Assembly: GCF_001704415.2 (NCBI RefSeq)
Contig: NC_030814.1
Location: forward strand, 69,619,121 to 69,683,120
Source: Capra hircus
Taxonomy: Eukaryota > Chordata > Mammalia > Artiodactyla > Bovidae
Direction: 5' to 3'
Length of the DNA stretch: 64,000 nt
Positions 24,546-36,400 of this stretch are shown in pieces. The position numbers were made by a program, and so were the translations under genes. The notes beneath the pieces were generated by a model that saw only the letters and a program-made list of their open reading frames with translations, ran no database searches and had not been told where the DNA came from. How positions within the stretch are numbered: position 1 is the stretch's first letter; the number at the start of each line of letters is the position of its first letter.

Positions 24546-25124
24546 ATAGTAATGATCTTTGGAGGATGGATCCAAAATTTTAAGGGCTTTCCCTGTGATT
24601 TACCTATAGGAACCTTCCAAAGCTCCAGACAATTTCCTTATGTGCCATTAACACTTCAAGCACCGCTGGATCTGCTGAATCACAAGGTCCAAGTGGCAGA
24701 GAGCAGCCTGGACCTGACGCAGAACTGTCACTTGTCTTGGGCCCCACTAAAAACTAGCAACTTTTCAGGTCACTCCATAAACAGACAAGAGCTGCAAATC
24801 CAAATAAAGAGTATGTTATTAGCAAAATCCACAAATATTGTGTCTTCAAAATTCCACAGGCATTGGATCTCTTTTTTGTTTATGGTAGTACCCAGATACA
24901 ACAATTTATTATTTATCTCAGAAATAATATCTCAACATCCCCTATATCACTAGATGCCTAGATATTTCACTAACATAGAAAATCACTGAATTGTAGTATA
25001 ATTTATTTCTTACTCTTGAGACATAAAGGTCTTACTGATAAGTCTTCAAATCCCAAAGATTGCCAATAAGTCATCAGAAACTAGGAGAGAGGCATAAAAC
25101 AGGTCTTGGGAAAATAGAAAACCT

Positions 25125-25240
25125 CTGGCTTACAATTTGATCTTGAGCTTTGCAGCCTCCAGAATTGTGAAAAAATAAAATTTTGTTATTGAAGCTACCT
25201 AGACTGTGACACATTGGCAACCCTAGCAAACCAATACGTC
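25125..25240 (+). repeat. MaLR (MLT1-like) LTR 3' part
   Basis: The motif series gcagcctccagaattgtga, aataaaattttgttattgaa, and gcaaccctagcaaaccaata matches the 3' end of mammalian MaLR LTRs, including the polyadenylation signal. The 5' part is not clear. Confidence 0.7.
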
Positions 25241-27224
25241 TGAGTACTCAAGTAAATGTATAGCAGCTTTATTTATGTCAAAACTATAAATGCCTCACAT
25301 ACCCATCAGCAAATAATTAGATTAAAAATTATGAGTTATTCAGTAGTATACTAATAAAAATGTCAACTACTAATATAAGGTGAAACATTCATTATGCTGA
25401 ATGAAAGACAGCTTATACATTAAAAATAAATACTGAATCTCCACAAGAAATAGGGTACGATTTACAACCAGGTCACATCTATGCTTTTAGATTTCTATAT
25501 TTCTTTTACTAAACAGTAATATTCATTGACCTATTGACTGCCCCTTCTCCTATAATTCCAGATTATTAAGTATATTAAAATGAATTATTATCTTGAATAT
25601 AGTATTTATTACATATGAAAAATAACTACAAAATCATACAGAGAAAAAATAATTTTGTCCTTTCATAAAGTCGACTGATTTCTACAAAGTAAAACAACTT
25701 TGTCATTTCTGAAAGTTGACTGATTTCTACAATAAAAAATTAGTTTTGTCACCTCCTAAAGTTGACTGATTCCTACAATATCTCTACATATTTCTAACAG
25801 GGTGACTTTTCCAGAGTTATAAGATTTCTGTTAAGTTCTCCTTCCACACATTGAAATCTCTTTAAAGGAACACAAGAATTTACCAAGAATAAAGGGTCAA
25901 AATTTGTATAAAACCCAATAAGTTATACAACTAGAACCCAGCAAATGCTCAATAAAGAGTAATTATCTGCATCTTATGTTATATGAGATCATTCCTAATA
26001 AATAAGGTAAGTTATATTTTGACATGACCTATTACATTCTGTTAATCTGTCCATTTTCTCCATCTGCCCACTCTCTTCCAGATAGAGAGTGCCTGTAGAG
26101 GAGGCAGCAAAGGAGCTCCAATGCAGAGAAGTGTCTCAGTTTACATTTTTTTAGAGATTAATGTGCATAGAAGAATAACAGATATTATTTTAGAATAAGT
26201 CTAGTATTAAACTAATAACTAGAAACCAGATTCCTTCCTACAGCACATGTCATTTTAATGAAAAAATATGAAAAACAAAACAGAAAGTTAGCTGATATCT
26301 ATCTATTGATTTATCCTTGCCAGTAATCTAAAAGGTCAGTATATTGTAGCTATATAAAAATTAATTATTGATGTTTTGTCAATTATGTCCTTTATGTCCT
26401 CAATGGGAAGTTGGCAAGTTGTTTAGACTCTCCTTGAGAATGAAAGTAAAAATAAATGGGTTGTTTACCAATTTGCCTGGATTTTAAAGCCAGACACTAT
26501 TCTTCCTTCATTAAAAATAACTAGTATTTAAATTAACTAGTATATTGTGAACAAAACTGTAAGTACAAGTATGCTTTTAGTTTTTAGTGAACTTTGAACA
26601 GATTTATCTGATTTACTATCAGAAAGAAAAACACTGGGCCACTAAACCTCATTCCTTTTTTTAAATTGCACTCAGCTTTTCCTCTTAGAAAGGCCAATAT
26701 CAAAACCTGTTAATTCTTAAACTGCTACCACAAATTTACATGCAAGAATCTCCAGTATGTGGAAAAGGCAAAATTGAAGTAAATATTCAGTTAGCAAAGG
26801 TTCTGGTCACTGGTCTTATGTTAAGAATTTATTAAGGAGATTATACCTCAAAAATGAAATAAATAATTAGGAGTGTGAATGCTGGCCTCTGAAATTTGGA
26901 AAGTAGAATTGGAGTTGGATATTCTAAGTCACATATGTATAGATGTTTATTGTTCTAAGGAGGATCCCCCCTACAATTTCCACATCCTTAAACCTTACAA
27001 ACAAAAAGAGGTCAAATATTCTATATCATTATATCAACTTATGTGGCTTTACCCAAACCACATTGACGAGATGTTTCAGTTTCTTAATGTGGTACAGTGA
27101 AAGAATATCATTTCTAAAATCTTGCCAGAAATAAAAGTTGCATGTACTGCTGAAAGAGAAAGACTCCCCTGGAGGTCACCATTTGGTCATCTTTATTACT
27201 GGAAGATGATGAGGCAGGAGTATT
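25241..27224. other. GCSAML 3' flank and probable 3'UTR; tandem repeat
   Basis: There is no other gene here. Reverse-strand AATAAA signals that could end GCSAML mRNA lie at 27192-27197 (about 30 bases past the stop) and 26828-26833. A three-copy tandem repeat is at 25653-25784. The plus frames at 26879-27134 have no recognisable domain. Confidence 0.55.
25653..25784. repeat. Three-copy tandem repeat, about 46 bp unit
   Basis: There are three successive units, each with ttttgtc / aagttgactgatttctaca-type cores: 25653-25698, 25699-25743 and 25744-25784. They differ by a few substitutions and short indels. Confidence 0.85.
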
Positions 27225-27458
27225 CTAGTGAGGAAGCACAATTTCGTAATCATTCTCAGCTGTACAGGAAGAAGACCTGATAGTGCAAGGTTTCTTGAGC
27301 AGGGCATATTCTGTTTCTGGCCCTTCTCTTAATGGTCTCACTGTCTTTGTGATGTTCTCATAACCATCATCACTGGAGTTCAGGGAGGGTCTCCGATAGG
27401 GCCTATGATTAATGACAGTGTAGCATACTTCTTCACAACCACTGACATTCTCATTTTC
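27225..27458 (-). CDS. GCSAML: GCSAML terminal coding exon
   Basis: This exon encodes the last 77 residues and ends at TAG (27225-27227). The acceptor is ttttctttgtacttgcag just right of 27458, and reading starts in phase 0. It carries four tyrosine motifs: YTVI, YENI, YALL and YEIV. YENI is a possible GRB2 SH2 site (YxN). YENI and YALL are 14 residues apart, an extended ITAM-like pair similar to that of GCSAM. The end, NDYEIVLPH, matches the remembered human C-terminus in character. No frame damage is present. Confidence 0.92.
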   Translation of the reverse strand, partial: ENENVSGCEEVCYTVINHRPYRRPSLNSSDDGYENITKTVRPLREGPETEYALLKKPCTIRSSSCTAENDYEIVLPH

Positions 27459-30400
27459 CTGCAAGTACAAAGAAAAAAGAAATCAAGGATCTAGAATCAA
27501 TCATCAGATTTGAACTCTGTACTCCACTACCCGTCCTTTTTTCTTGTCTAATGATGATCTTGCACCTCAGGTGTTCAAGGCCCTTTCTCCAAGCCCTGAT
27601 GTCTTAAAGACTTAATTTTAGCAACATATCCTATGCTTCAAACTACCACTAATTCTGTTTTCATTTCACTACAAATAATAAAAGAGAATAACAAGACACT
27701 GTTATCTCCCTGAACATCTAGAGAAAAGTAGTTGTATAGTTTATATCACAAATACTGAGGTATAATATATGCAACAATCAGAATCACAGATCTATAAGTA
27801 ATTAAGCAAATTGCATAACAATTCTTCATAGGATAAAATTTAATATAATTAAGAATCTAAATACATTTTCAATTGTATGGACCACGAAAGAAAAATTAAA
27901 ATACTGCTAATTAAATCAATAAAATGTTTGTGATACAATATTAAAAGAATGTGTTTTTTCATCTGTTGATTGATATCCACCATGTTTAGAAATATAAAAT
28001 CTAAGTCCTGTACATAAAGATTAAAAGGGAATGTGGAAAGCTAAAAAATAATGTTTTATGGTAGTCAGACTGTAGTTGCGAATTTTATTTACTTTTGTTA
28101 TAGTAGCTTTGAAAATTAAAATATTAGACTTTGGTAGACTTAAGAAAACAATACAAACTTACTAATCGCCTAAATTTTGTTTAAATATTTTTATTTTTTT
28201 ATTTCTATTTTTGCATTAGAATTTCCAGGAATAATATTTAAACTATGAAAGTCTTTGATAAATCCACTCAGAAGTTGCATGTTAAGGAAGATATACAAGT
28301 AGGTTTATATGAAGTTGTCTGTATTTTGCATTTATCACACGAATGTAACAATGATTGTATTACCTGATTAGAAGTGAATGGAACATCTTTACCTGGAGGG
28401 TAAAAATAAAAAGAAAGCAATCTAAGAGTTTGGGGACATCACAAATTGAGGGTAAGGAGATAATGAAAGGATAGGAAGAAATGATGAAACTTCGAAAAGG
28501 TCCACTGTCTAAACATGTCATGATTCCCTGTTATTACTGAGGTTCTTAAGGAAGGACACATCTTTTGAGGCAATAATACTATCTTTCTGTGTAAATGATA
28601 CATACCAAAGTTGGTGACTAAAAGTAAATTTTGAAGCTGGATAATAAAATTTTGTTCATAAATATGCTATGACAATACAGAATGGCAAGTATAAATAAAA
28701 AATAATTATGGCTATAAAATTGATATAAATTTTATAAAGTTATCATAGGAAAATCATACACCTCTTAAGATGAAGTTGTTATAGGGATAGGTACTGACAT
28801 AACAAAAGTAACTATATCAAATTAAATACAGATTCAATTTGATTACAGCTATAAATACTGAATTATACATGTTAATCTAAGATTCATCGCTAATATTTTA
28901 AATAAATATGTTAGAACTATAGGTTACTATATTTAGAGTACTAAATATAGTAAAATCCCAATTTGTAAAAGGAACATTGAATGATTCTTAAATCTACAAC
29001 CTAATAGGCTTGAAAGTGATTGTGAGCAAAATCATAGAATATGTTAAATAAACAGATTCTGTATAACAACAGTATGCTAGTAATTTTTAACACCTCATTG
29101 TTCTTCACAGAAAAGTCACATTCAATGCACTGATTTCAAATATGAAATATTATATTATCCATATAATAATATATCTGTAAATATTACAGTATGTAATGAA
29201 TCAATTAACCAAATATTTTTTAAAAATTAATATTGTTTTATAATCAGAAACTGAGGGAATTATATAGCTTGAGCATAATTCTATTTTAGCATTAGTGACA
29301 ATTTGGAGAACCAAACACAAGTATAAAAGACATGAAAAAAAATCATATACCAGTGGGTGAAGTGGTTACAGCTTTTGGTGCTGAAAATGTTAACATATTT
29401 AAGAACAAGCATGTTTATTCTAAGGTAAAAAATGTGAAACATGCCATCATTGTGCTAAAGGTCAGCTAAATTCATATCCAGAGTAGACTTCTTATTTGAA
29501 GTTAGAACATTGAAAAAAATATATGTGAGGCTTAGAACCAGAATGGAAGTATATGAGAAAATTTCTGATGACTGCAATTAACCTGAATTCCAAACTCCAA
29601 GAAAGATCATTGTGTCACTTGAGGTGTTCCCTCTGGTCTTAGAGAGTGGGACTCCTCTTTCCTTTTGAAAACCCTGAAATTTATCTTGCAAAGGAAGGCC
29701 AGCCAGTATCTCTTACCAAGAATACATTATATTATTCATACTGAAGATAAAAATCGGATCCAAACATACCCTTGACATAAAGTAGATTATAAAGAAAAGA
29801 GAGATAGGATGGGGAGATCACTTTCTCCCCCAAAAATTCATCAAAAGAACATTTGAACACTCAGCAAATTCCACAAAACAACTTCTGAACACTGGCAGAG
29901 GACACTAGACACCCAGAAAGGCAGTTCATTGTCTTCGAAAGGAGGTAGGACAAAATATAAAAGATAAAAAAGAGAGACAAAAGAGTTAGGGATGGAGACC
30001 AGTCGTGGAAGGGAGTAGTAAAAGAGAAGTGCCAAACACCAGGAGGCGATAAGACTCTCACTGGCACGTCTGCCGGGAGTCTTGGAATCTCAAAGGGCAA
30101 CATAACCAGGTGGAAAAAATAAATAAATAAAACGCACAGATTACGTGCCTAATGGCAACTCCCAGTGGAGAAGTAGCCCAGATGCTTGCAAGAACCACCA
30201 GCAAGCAGGGGCTGAACAGGGAGGCACACCCTGCTTTGCTTAGGGTAAAGACCAGGCTTGAATGCCCTGAGGGCAATCTAAGAGAGCCAACTTGAGATAG
30301 CAATTCTTTTTTTTTTTTTTTCTTTTTTTTCTTTTTAATTTTTTATTTTTTTTAAATTTTAAAATCTTTAATTCTTACATGCGTTCCCAAACATGAACCC

Positions 30401-33400
30401 CCCTCCCACCTCCCTCCCCACAACATCTCTCTGGGTTATCCCCATGCACCTGCCCCAAGCAAGCTGCACCCTACGTCAGACATGGACTGGCGATTCAATT
30501 CTTACATGACAGTATACATGTTAGAATTCCCATTCTCCCAAATCATCCCACCCTCTCCCTCTCCCTCTGAGTCCAAAAGTCCAGTATACACATCTGTGTC
30601 TTTTTTCCTGTCTTGCATACAGGGTCGTCATTGCCATCTTCCTAAATTCCATATATATGTGTTAGTATACTGTATTGGTGTTTTTCTTTCTGGCTTACTT
30701 CACTCTGTATAATTGGCTCCAGTTTCATCCATCTCATCAGAACTGATTCAAATGAATTCTTTTTAACGGCTGAGTAATACTCCATTGTGTATATGTACCA
30801 CAGCTTTCTTATCCATTCATCTGCTGATGGACATCTAGGTTGTTTCCATGTCCTAGCTATTATAAACATGATCCTCTACATGGAAAACCCTAAAGACTCC
30901 ACCAGAAAATTACTAGAGCTAATCAATGAATATAGTAAAGTTGCAGGATATAAAATCAACACACAGAAATCCCTTGCATTCCTATACACGAATAATGAGA
31001 AAGTAGAAAAAGAAATTAAGGAAACAATTCCATTCACCATTGCAACGAAAAGAATAAAATACTTAGGAATATATCTACCTAAAGAAACTAAAGACCTATA
31101 TATAGAAAACTATAAAACACTGATGAAAGAAATCAAAGAGGACACTAATAGATGGAGAAATATACCATGTTCATGGATTGGAAGAATCAATATAGCGAAA
31201 ATGAGTATACTACCCAAAGCAATTTATAAATTCAATGCAATCCCTATCAAGCTACCAGCCACATTTTTCACAGAACTAGAACAAATAATTTCAAGATTTG
31301 TATGGAAATACAAAAAACCTCGAATAGCCAAAGCAATCTTGAGAAAGAAGAATGGAACTGGAGGAATCAACTTGCCTGACTTCAGGCTCTACTACAAAGC
31401 CACAGTCATCAAGACAGTATGGTACTGGCACAAAGACAGACATATAGATCAATGGAACAAAATAGAAAGCCCAGAGATAAATCCACACACATATGGACAC
31501 CTTATCTTTGACAAAGGAGGCAAGAATATACAATGGAGTAAAGACAATCTCTTTAACAAGTGGTGCTGGGAAAACTGGTCAACCACTTGTAAAAGAATGA
31601 AACTAGATCACTTTCTAACACCGTACACAAAAATAACTCAAAATGGATTAAAGATCTAAATGTAAGATCAGAAACTATAAAACTCCTAGAGGAGAACATA
31701 GGCAAAACACTCTCAGACATAAATCACAGCAGGATCCTCTATGATCCACCTCCCAGAATTCTGGAAATAAAAGCAAAAATAAACAAATGGGATCTAATTA
31801 AAATTAAAAGCTTCTGTACAACAAAGGAAAATATAAGCAAGGTGAAAAGACAGCCTTCTGAATGGGAGAAAATAATAGCAAATGAAACAACTGACAAACA
31901 ACTAATCTCAAAAATATACAAGCAACTTCTGCAGCTCAATTCCAGAAAAAGAAACGACCCAATCAAAAAATGGGCCAAAGAACTAAATAGACATTTCTCC
32001 AAAGAAGACATACGGATGGCTAACAAACACATGAAAAGATGCTCAACATCACTCATTATTAGAGAAATGCAAATCAAAACCACAATGAGGTACCACTTCA
32101 CACCAGTCAGAATGGCTGCGATCCAAAAATCTGCAAGCAATAAATGCTGGAGAGGGTGTGGAGAAAAGGGAACCCTCCTACACTGTTGGTGGGAATGCAA
32201 ACTAGTACAGCCACTATGGAGAACAGTGTGGAGATTCCTTAAAAAATTGCAAATAGAACTACCTTATGACCCAGCAATCCCACTGCTGGGCATACACACT
32301 GAGGAAACCAGAATTGAAAGATAGAAATTCAAACTGAGGGATAGCCAGAGAGAGAGAAAAGAGAGAGAACTTTCCTGCGAAAAGCCCTAACCTTAGGCAC
32401 TGCTGGCCTGCTCACAGAACAAAGGACTGAGTGAATACTAGAGGAGAGCTAGCCAGCAGTGGACTGGCCCATCCCCCACTGGAGGCACAGAGGCAGGCGG
32501 GCAACAGCCAGAGCCAGAAAGGGGCAATCTCCGCCCCAGAGATGGCATCCTCTATTAAACTGCAAGCAGGCTCACAGTTTCTAACCAAGTCTTCCTGGGA
32601 TCCTGGATGGTTGACATCCACCAGGAGGGTCGCAGCCAGAGATCAGCTCCCCAGAAGAGACACAGGACACACCTGAGACAGCACTCCCACTGGTGCACCC
32701 AGGAAACTGAATAGCTGGGACGCCAGAGGCGATAAGACGCACCGCACCTGGGGATTGTGTTCTCGCCAAGCACCTGGTCGTTTGAGCTGCTCGGACCTGG
32801 GAAGGGCACAAATTACAGGCCCAACCAAGTCTGCACCTTTGTGGAGTACCCGAGAACCTGAACCTGAGCAGCTTAGACCTGGGAAGTGCACGCAACCCAT
32901 GGCCTGCTTTAGACAGTTCCCCTGCAGAGCAACCTGGAGCCTGAGCAGTGTAGACTGTAAAAGCACACATTCCGTGAGTGGAGGCAAACCCAGTGTGGCC
33001 AAAACACTGTGAGCACTCCCCACACACGCCAGTGATATTTGCTTGCAGTGTTCCTCTCCCCACACCACGACTGAACAAGTGAGCCTAAATAAGTGACCAC
33101 CTTCGCCCTGTTGTGTCAGGATGGAAATGAGACACTGAAGAGACTTACAAACAGAAGCCAAAATAAACAGAGGGAACCAAAATAAACAGAGGGAACCACT
33201 TTAGAAGTGACAGGTGCAACAGATTAAAACCCTGTAGTTAGCACCAATTACATTGGAAGGGGCCTATAGATCTTGAGAAGTGTAAGCTGAAACAGGGAAC
33301 TATCTGAAACTGAACTGACACCACACTGCCCTCAACCGCTCCATAGAAATCCCTACATATAATTTTACTATTTTCAAATTTTTTTATTTTCTTTTTATTT

Positions 33401-36400
33401 TTAAGTCCTCTTACTCCCTTAATTTTCATTTTTATATCCTGCTATTACCTTGCCAAAAAAGACCCTATTTTTAAAGGAAACTTCATATATTTTTTTATAG
33501 TTTTTGTGATTTTGTTTTGCTCTTTTAATATTGTATTTTTGAGAGCCTGACCTCTACTCTAGATTTTTAATCTTTGCTTTTTAGTATTTGTTATAAATTT
33601 TGTACCTTTAAGAATCCAATCTTCAGTACCCATTTTTACTTAGGAGTGTGATTACTGGCTTGATTGCCCTCTCCCATTTTGACTCTCCTTTTTCTCCCCT
33701 AGGTCACCTCTATCTCCTCCCTCCCCCTTCACTTCTCTACCCAACTCTGTGAATCCCTTTTGGTATTCTGGGCTGTGGAGAACACTTAGGGAACTGATTA
33801 CTGGCTAGATCTGCCTCTCTGCTTTTGACCCCCGCCCCCACTTCTGAGGGTCACCTCTATCTCCTTCCTCCTTCTTGTCTTCTCTGTGTAACTCAGTGAA
33901 CCTCTCTGGGTGTTCCAGGCTGTGGAGAACATATAGGGATTTCATTACTGGCTAGATTGCTCTCCCCCCTTTTGATTCCCCCTCTTCTCCTCCTGGTCAC
34001 CTCTATCTCCCTCCTCCCTCTTCTCTTCTCCATGTAACTCAGCTAACGTTTCTGGGTGTCCCTCATAATGGAGAATCTTTTCTCCATTTACCTAGATGTT
34101 TTATCATTTGTGCTGTATGGATGGAGAAGTCTTGAAGCTACTGTAAGAATAAGACTGAAAACCAGAGGCAGGAGGCTTAAGTCCAAATCCTGAGAACAAC
34201 AGAGAACCCCTGACTCCAGGGAACATTAATAAATAAGACCTCATCTAAAAGCCTCCATACCCACACTGAAACCAAGCTCCACCCAAGAGCCAACAAGTTC
34301 CAAAGCAAGACATACCACACAAATTCTCCAGCAACACAGGAACATAGCCCTGAGCTTTAATATACAGGCTGCCCAAAGTCACACCAAACCCACTGACATC
34401 TCAAAACTCATTACTGAACACTTCATTGCACTCCAGAGAGTATAAATCCAGCTCCACCCACCAGAACACTGACACAAGCTTTCCTAACCAAGAAACCTTA
34501 ACAAGCCACTTGTCCAACCCAACCCACAGGGAGGAAACTCCATAATAAAGAAGAACCACAAACTGCCAAAGTACAGAAAGGCCACCCCAAACACAGCAAT
34601 GTAAACAAGATGAAAAGGCAGAGAAATACTCAGCAAGTAAAGGAATATGATAAATACCCACCAAACCAAACCAAAGAGGAGGAGATAGGGAGTCTACCTG
34701 AAAAATAATTCAGAATAATGATACTAAAAATGATCCAAAATCTTAAAAACAAAATGGAGTTACAGATAAATAGCCTGGAGACAAGGATTGAGAAGATGCA
34801 AGAAATGTTTAACAAGGACCTGGAAGAAATAAAAAAGAGTCAATCAATAATGAATAATGCAATAAAGAAATCAAAACCACTCTGAAGGGAACCAACAGTA
34901 GAATAATGGCAGCAGAAGATAGGATTAGTGAGGTAGAAGATAGAATGGTGAAAATAAATGAAGCAGAGAGCAAAAAAGAAAAAAGAATTAAATAAAATGA
35001 GGACAACCTCAGAGACCTCTGGGACAATTTCAAATGCCCCAATATTCTAATCATAGGAGTCCCAGAAGAAGAAGACAAAAAGAAAGGACATGAGAAAATA
35101 CTTAAGGAGATAATAGTTGAAAACTTCCCTAAAATGGGGAAGGAAATAGTCACCCCAGACCAAGAAACCCAGAGATTCCCAAACAGGATAAACCCAAGGA
35201 AACACCCAAAGACACATATTAATCAAATTAACAAAGATCAAACACAAAGAACAAATATTAAAAGCAGCAAGGGGAAAACAACAAATAGTGCACAAGGGGA
35301 TTCCCATTAGTTTCTGTTTCAACAGAAACTCTTCAGGCCAGAAGGAAATGGTAGGACATACTTAAAGTAATGAAAGAGAAAAACATACAACCCAGATTAC
35401 TATACCCAACAAGGATCTCATTCAGATATGAAGGAGAAGTCAAAAGCTTTACAGACAAGTAAAAGCTGAGAGAATTCAGCACCACCAAACCAGCTCTTCA
35501 ACAAATGCTAAAGGATCTTCTCTAGACAGGAAACACAGGAAAGGTGTATAAACTTGAATCTAAAACAACAAAGTAAGTGGCAATGGGATCATACTTATCA
35601 ATAATTACAAAAATGTAAATGGGTTGACTGCCCCAACCAAAAGACAAAGACTGCCTGAATGGATACAAAAACAAGATGTATGCTATGTATGCTATGTATG
35701 CTGTCTACAAAAGACCCACCTCAAAACAAAGGACATACAGACTGAAAGTGAAGGGCTGGAAAAAGATATTTCATGCAAATGGAGACCAAAACAAAGCAAG
35801 AGTAGCAATACTCATATCAGATAAAATAGACTTTGAAATAAAGGCTGTGAAAAGAGACAAAGAAGGGCACTGCATAATGATCAAAGGATCAATCCAAGAA
35901 GATATAACAATTATAAATATATATGCACCCAACATAGGAGCACCACAATATGTAAGGCAAATGCTAACATGTGTGAAAGGGGAAATTAACAATAACACAA
36001 TAATAGTGGGAGACTTTAATACCACACTCACACCTATGGATAGATCAACTAAACAGAAAATTAGCAAGGTAACACAAACTTTAAGTGATACAATGGACCA
36101 GTTAGACCTAATTGATATCTATAGGACATTTCACCCTAAAACAATGAATTTCACCTTTTTCTCAAGTGCGCATGGAACCTTCTCCAGGATGGATCACATC
36201 CTGGGCCATAAATCTAGCCTTCTTAAATTCAAAAAAAAATGAAATCATTCCAAGCATCTTTTCTAACCACAATGCAGTAAGATTAGATGTCAACTACAAG
36301 CAAAAAACTATTAAAAATGCCACAATATGGAGGCTAAATAACCAACAAATCACAGAAAAAATCAAAAAAGAAATCAAAATATGCATAGAAATGAATGAAA

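Noticed and set aside
24420..24953. 177-codon plus-strand frame
   Set aside because: It is mostly antisense to the retroviral pol remnant, with no recognisable protein family.
25653..25784. CRISPR-like short repeat array
   Set aside because: Units are directly adjacent, diverged and have no spacers, and the genome is mammalian. It is a small tandem repeat.
26879..27134. Overlapping 73- and 63-codon plus frames next to the GCSAML end
   Set aside because: They have no domain, no conservation evidence and no supporting signals, and they are antisense to the probable GCSAML 3'UTR.
30787..31659. 290-codon open frame that could be taken as a gene
   Set aside because: It encodes L1 ORF2 (RT/thumb to C-terminal region) and belongs to the inverted half of a nested L1.
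32643..33161. 172-codon minus frame with Cys-rich sequence
   Set aside because: It is antisense to the GC-richer L1 5'UTR. The open frame is explained by base composition, and no domain is seen.
35676..36242. 188-codon frame with endonuclease motifs
   Set aside because: It is the endonuclease part of a dead L1 ORF2, not a host gene.
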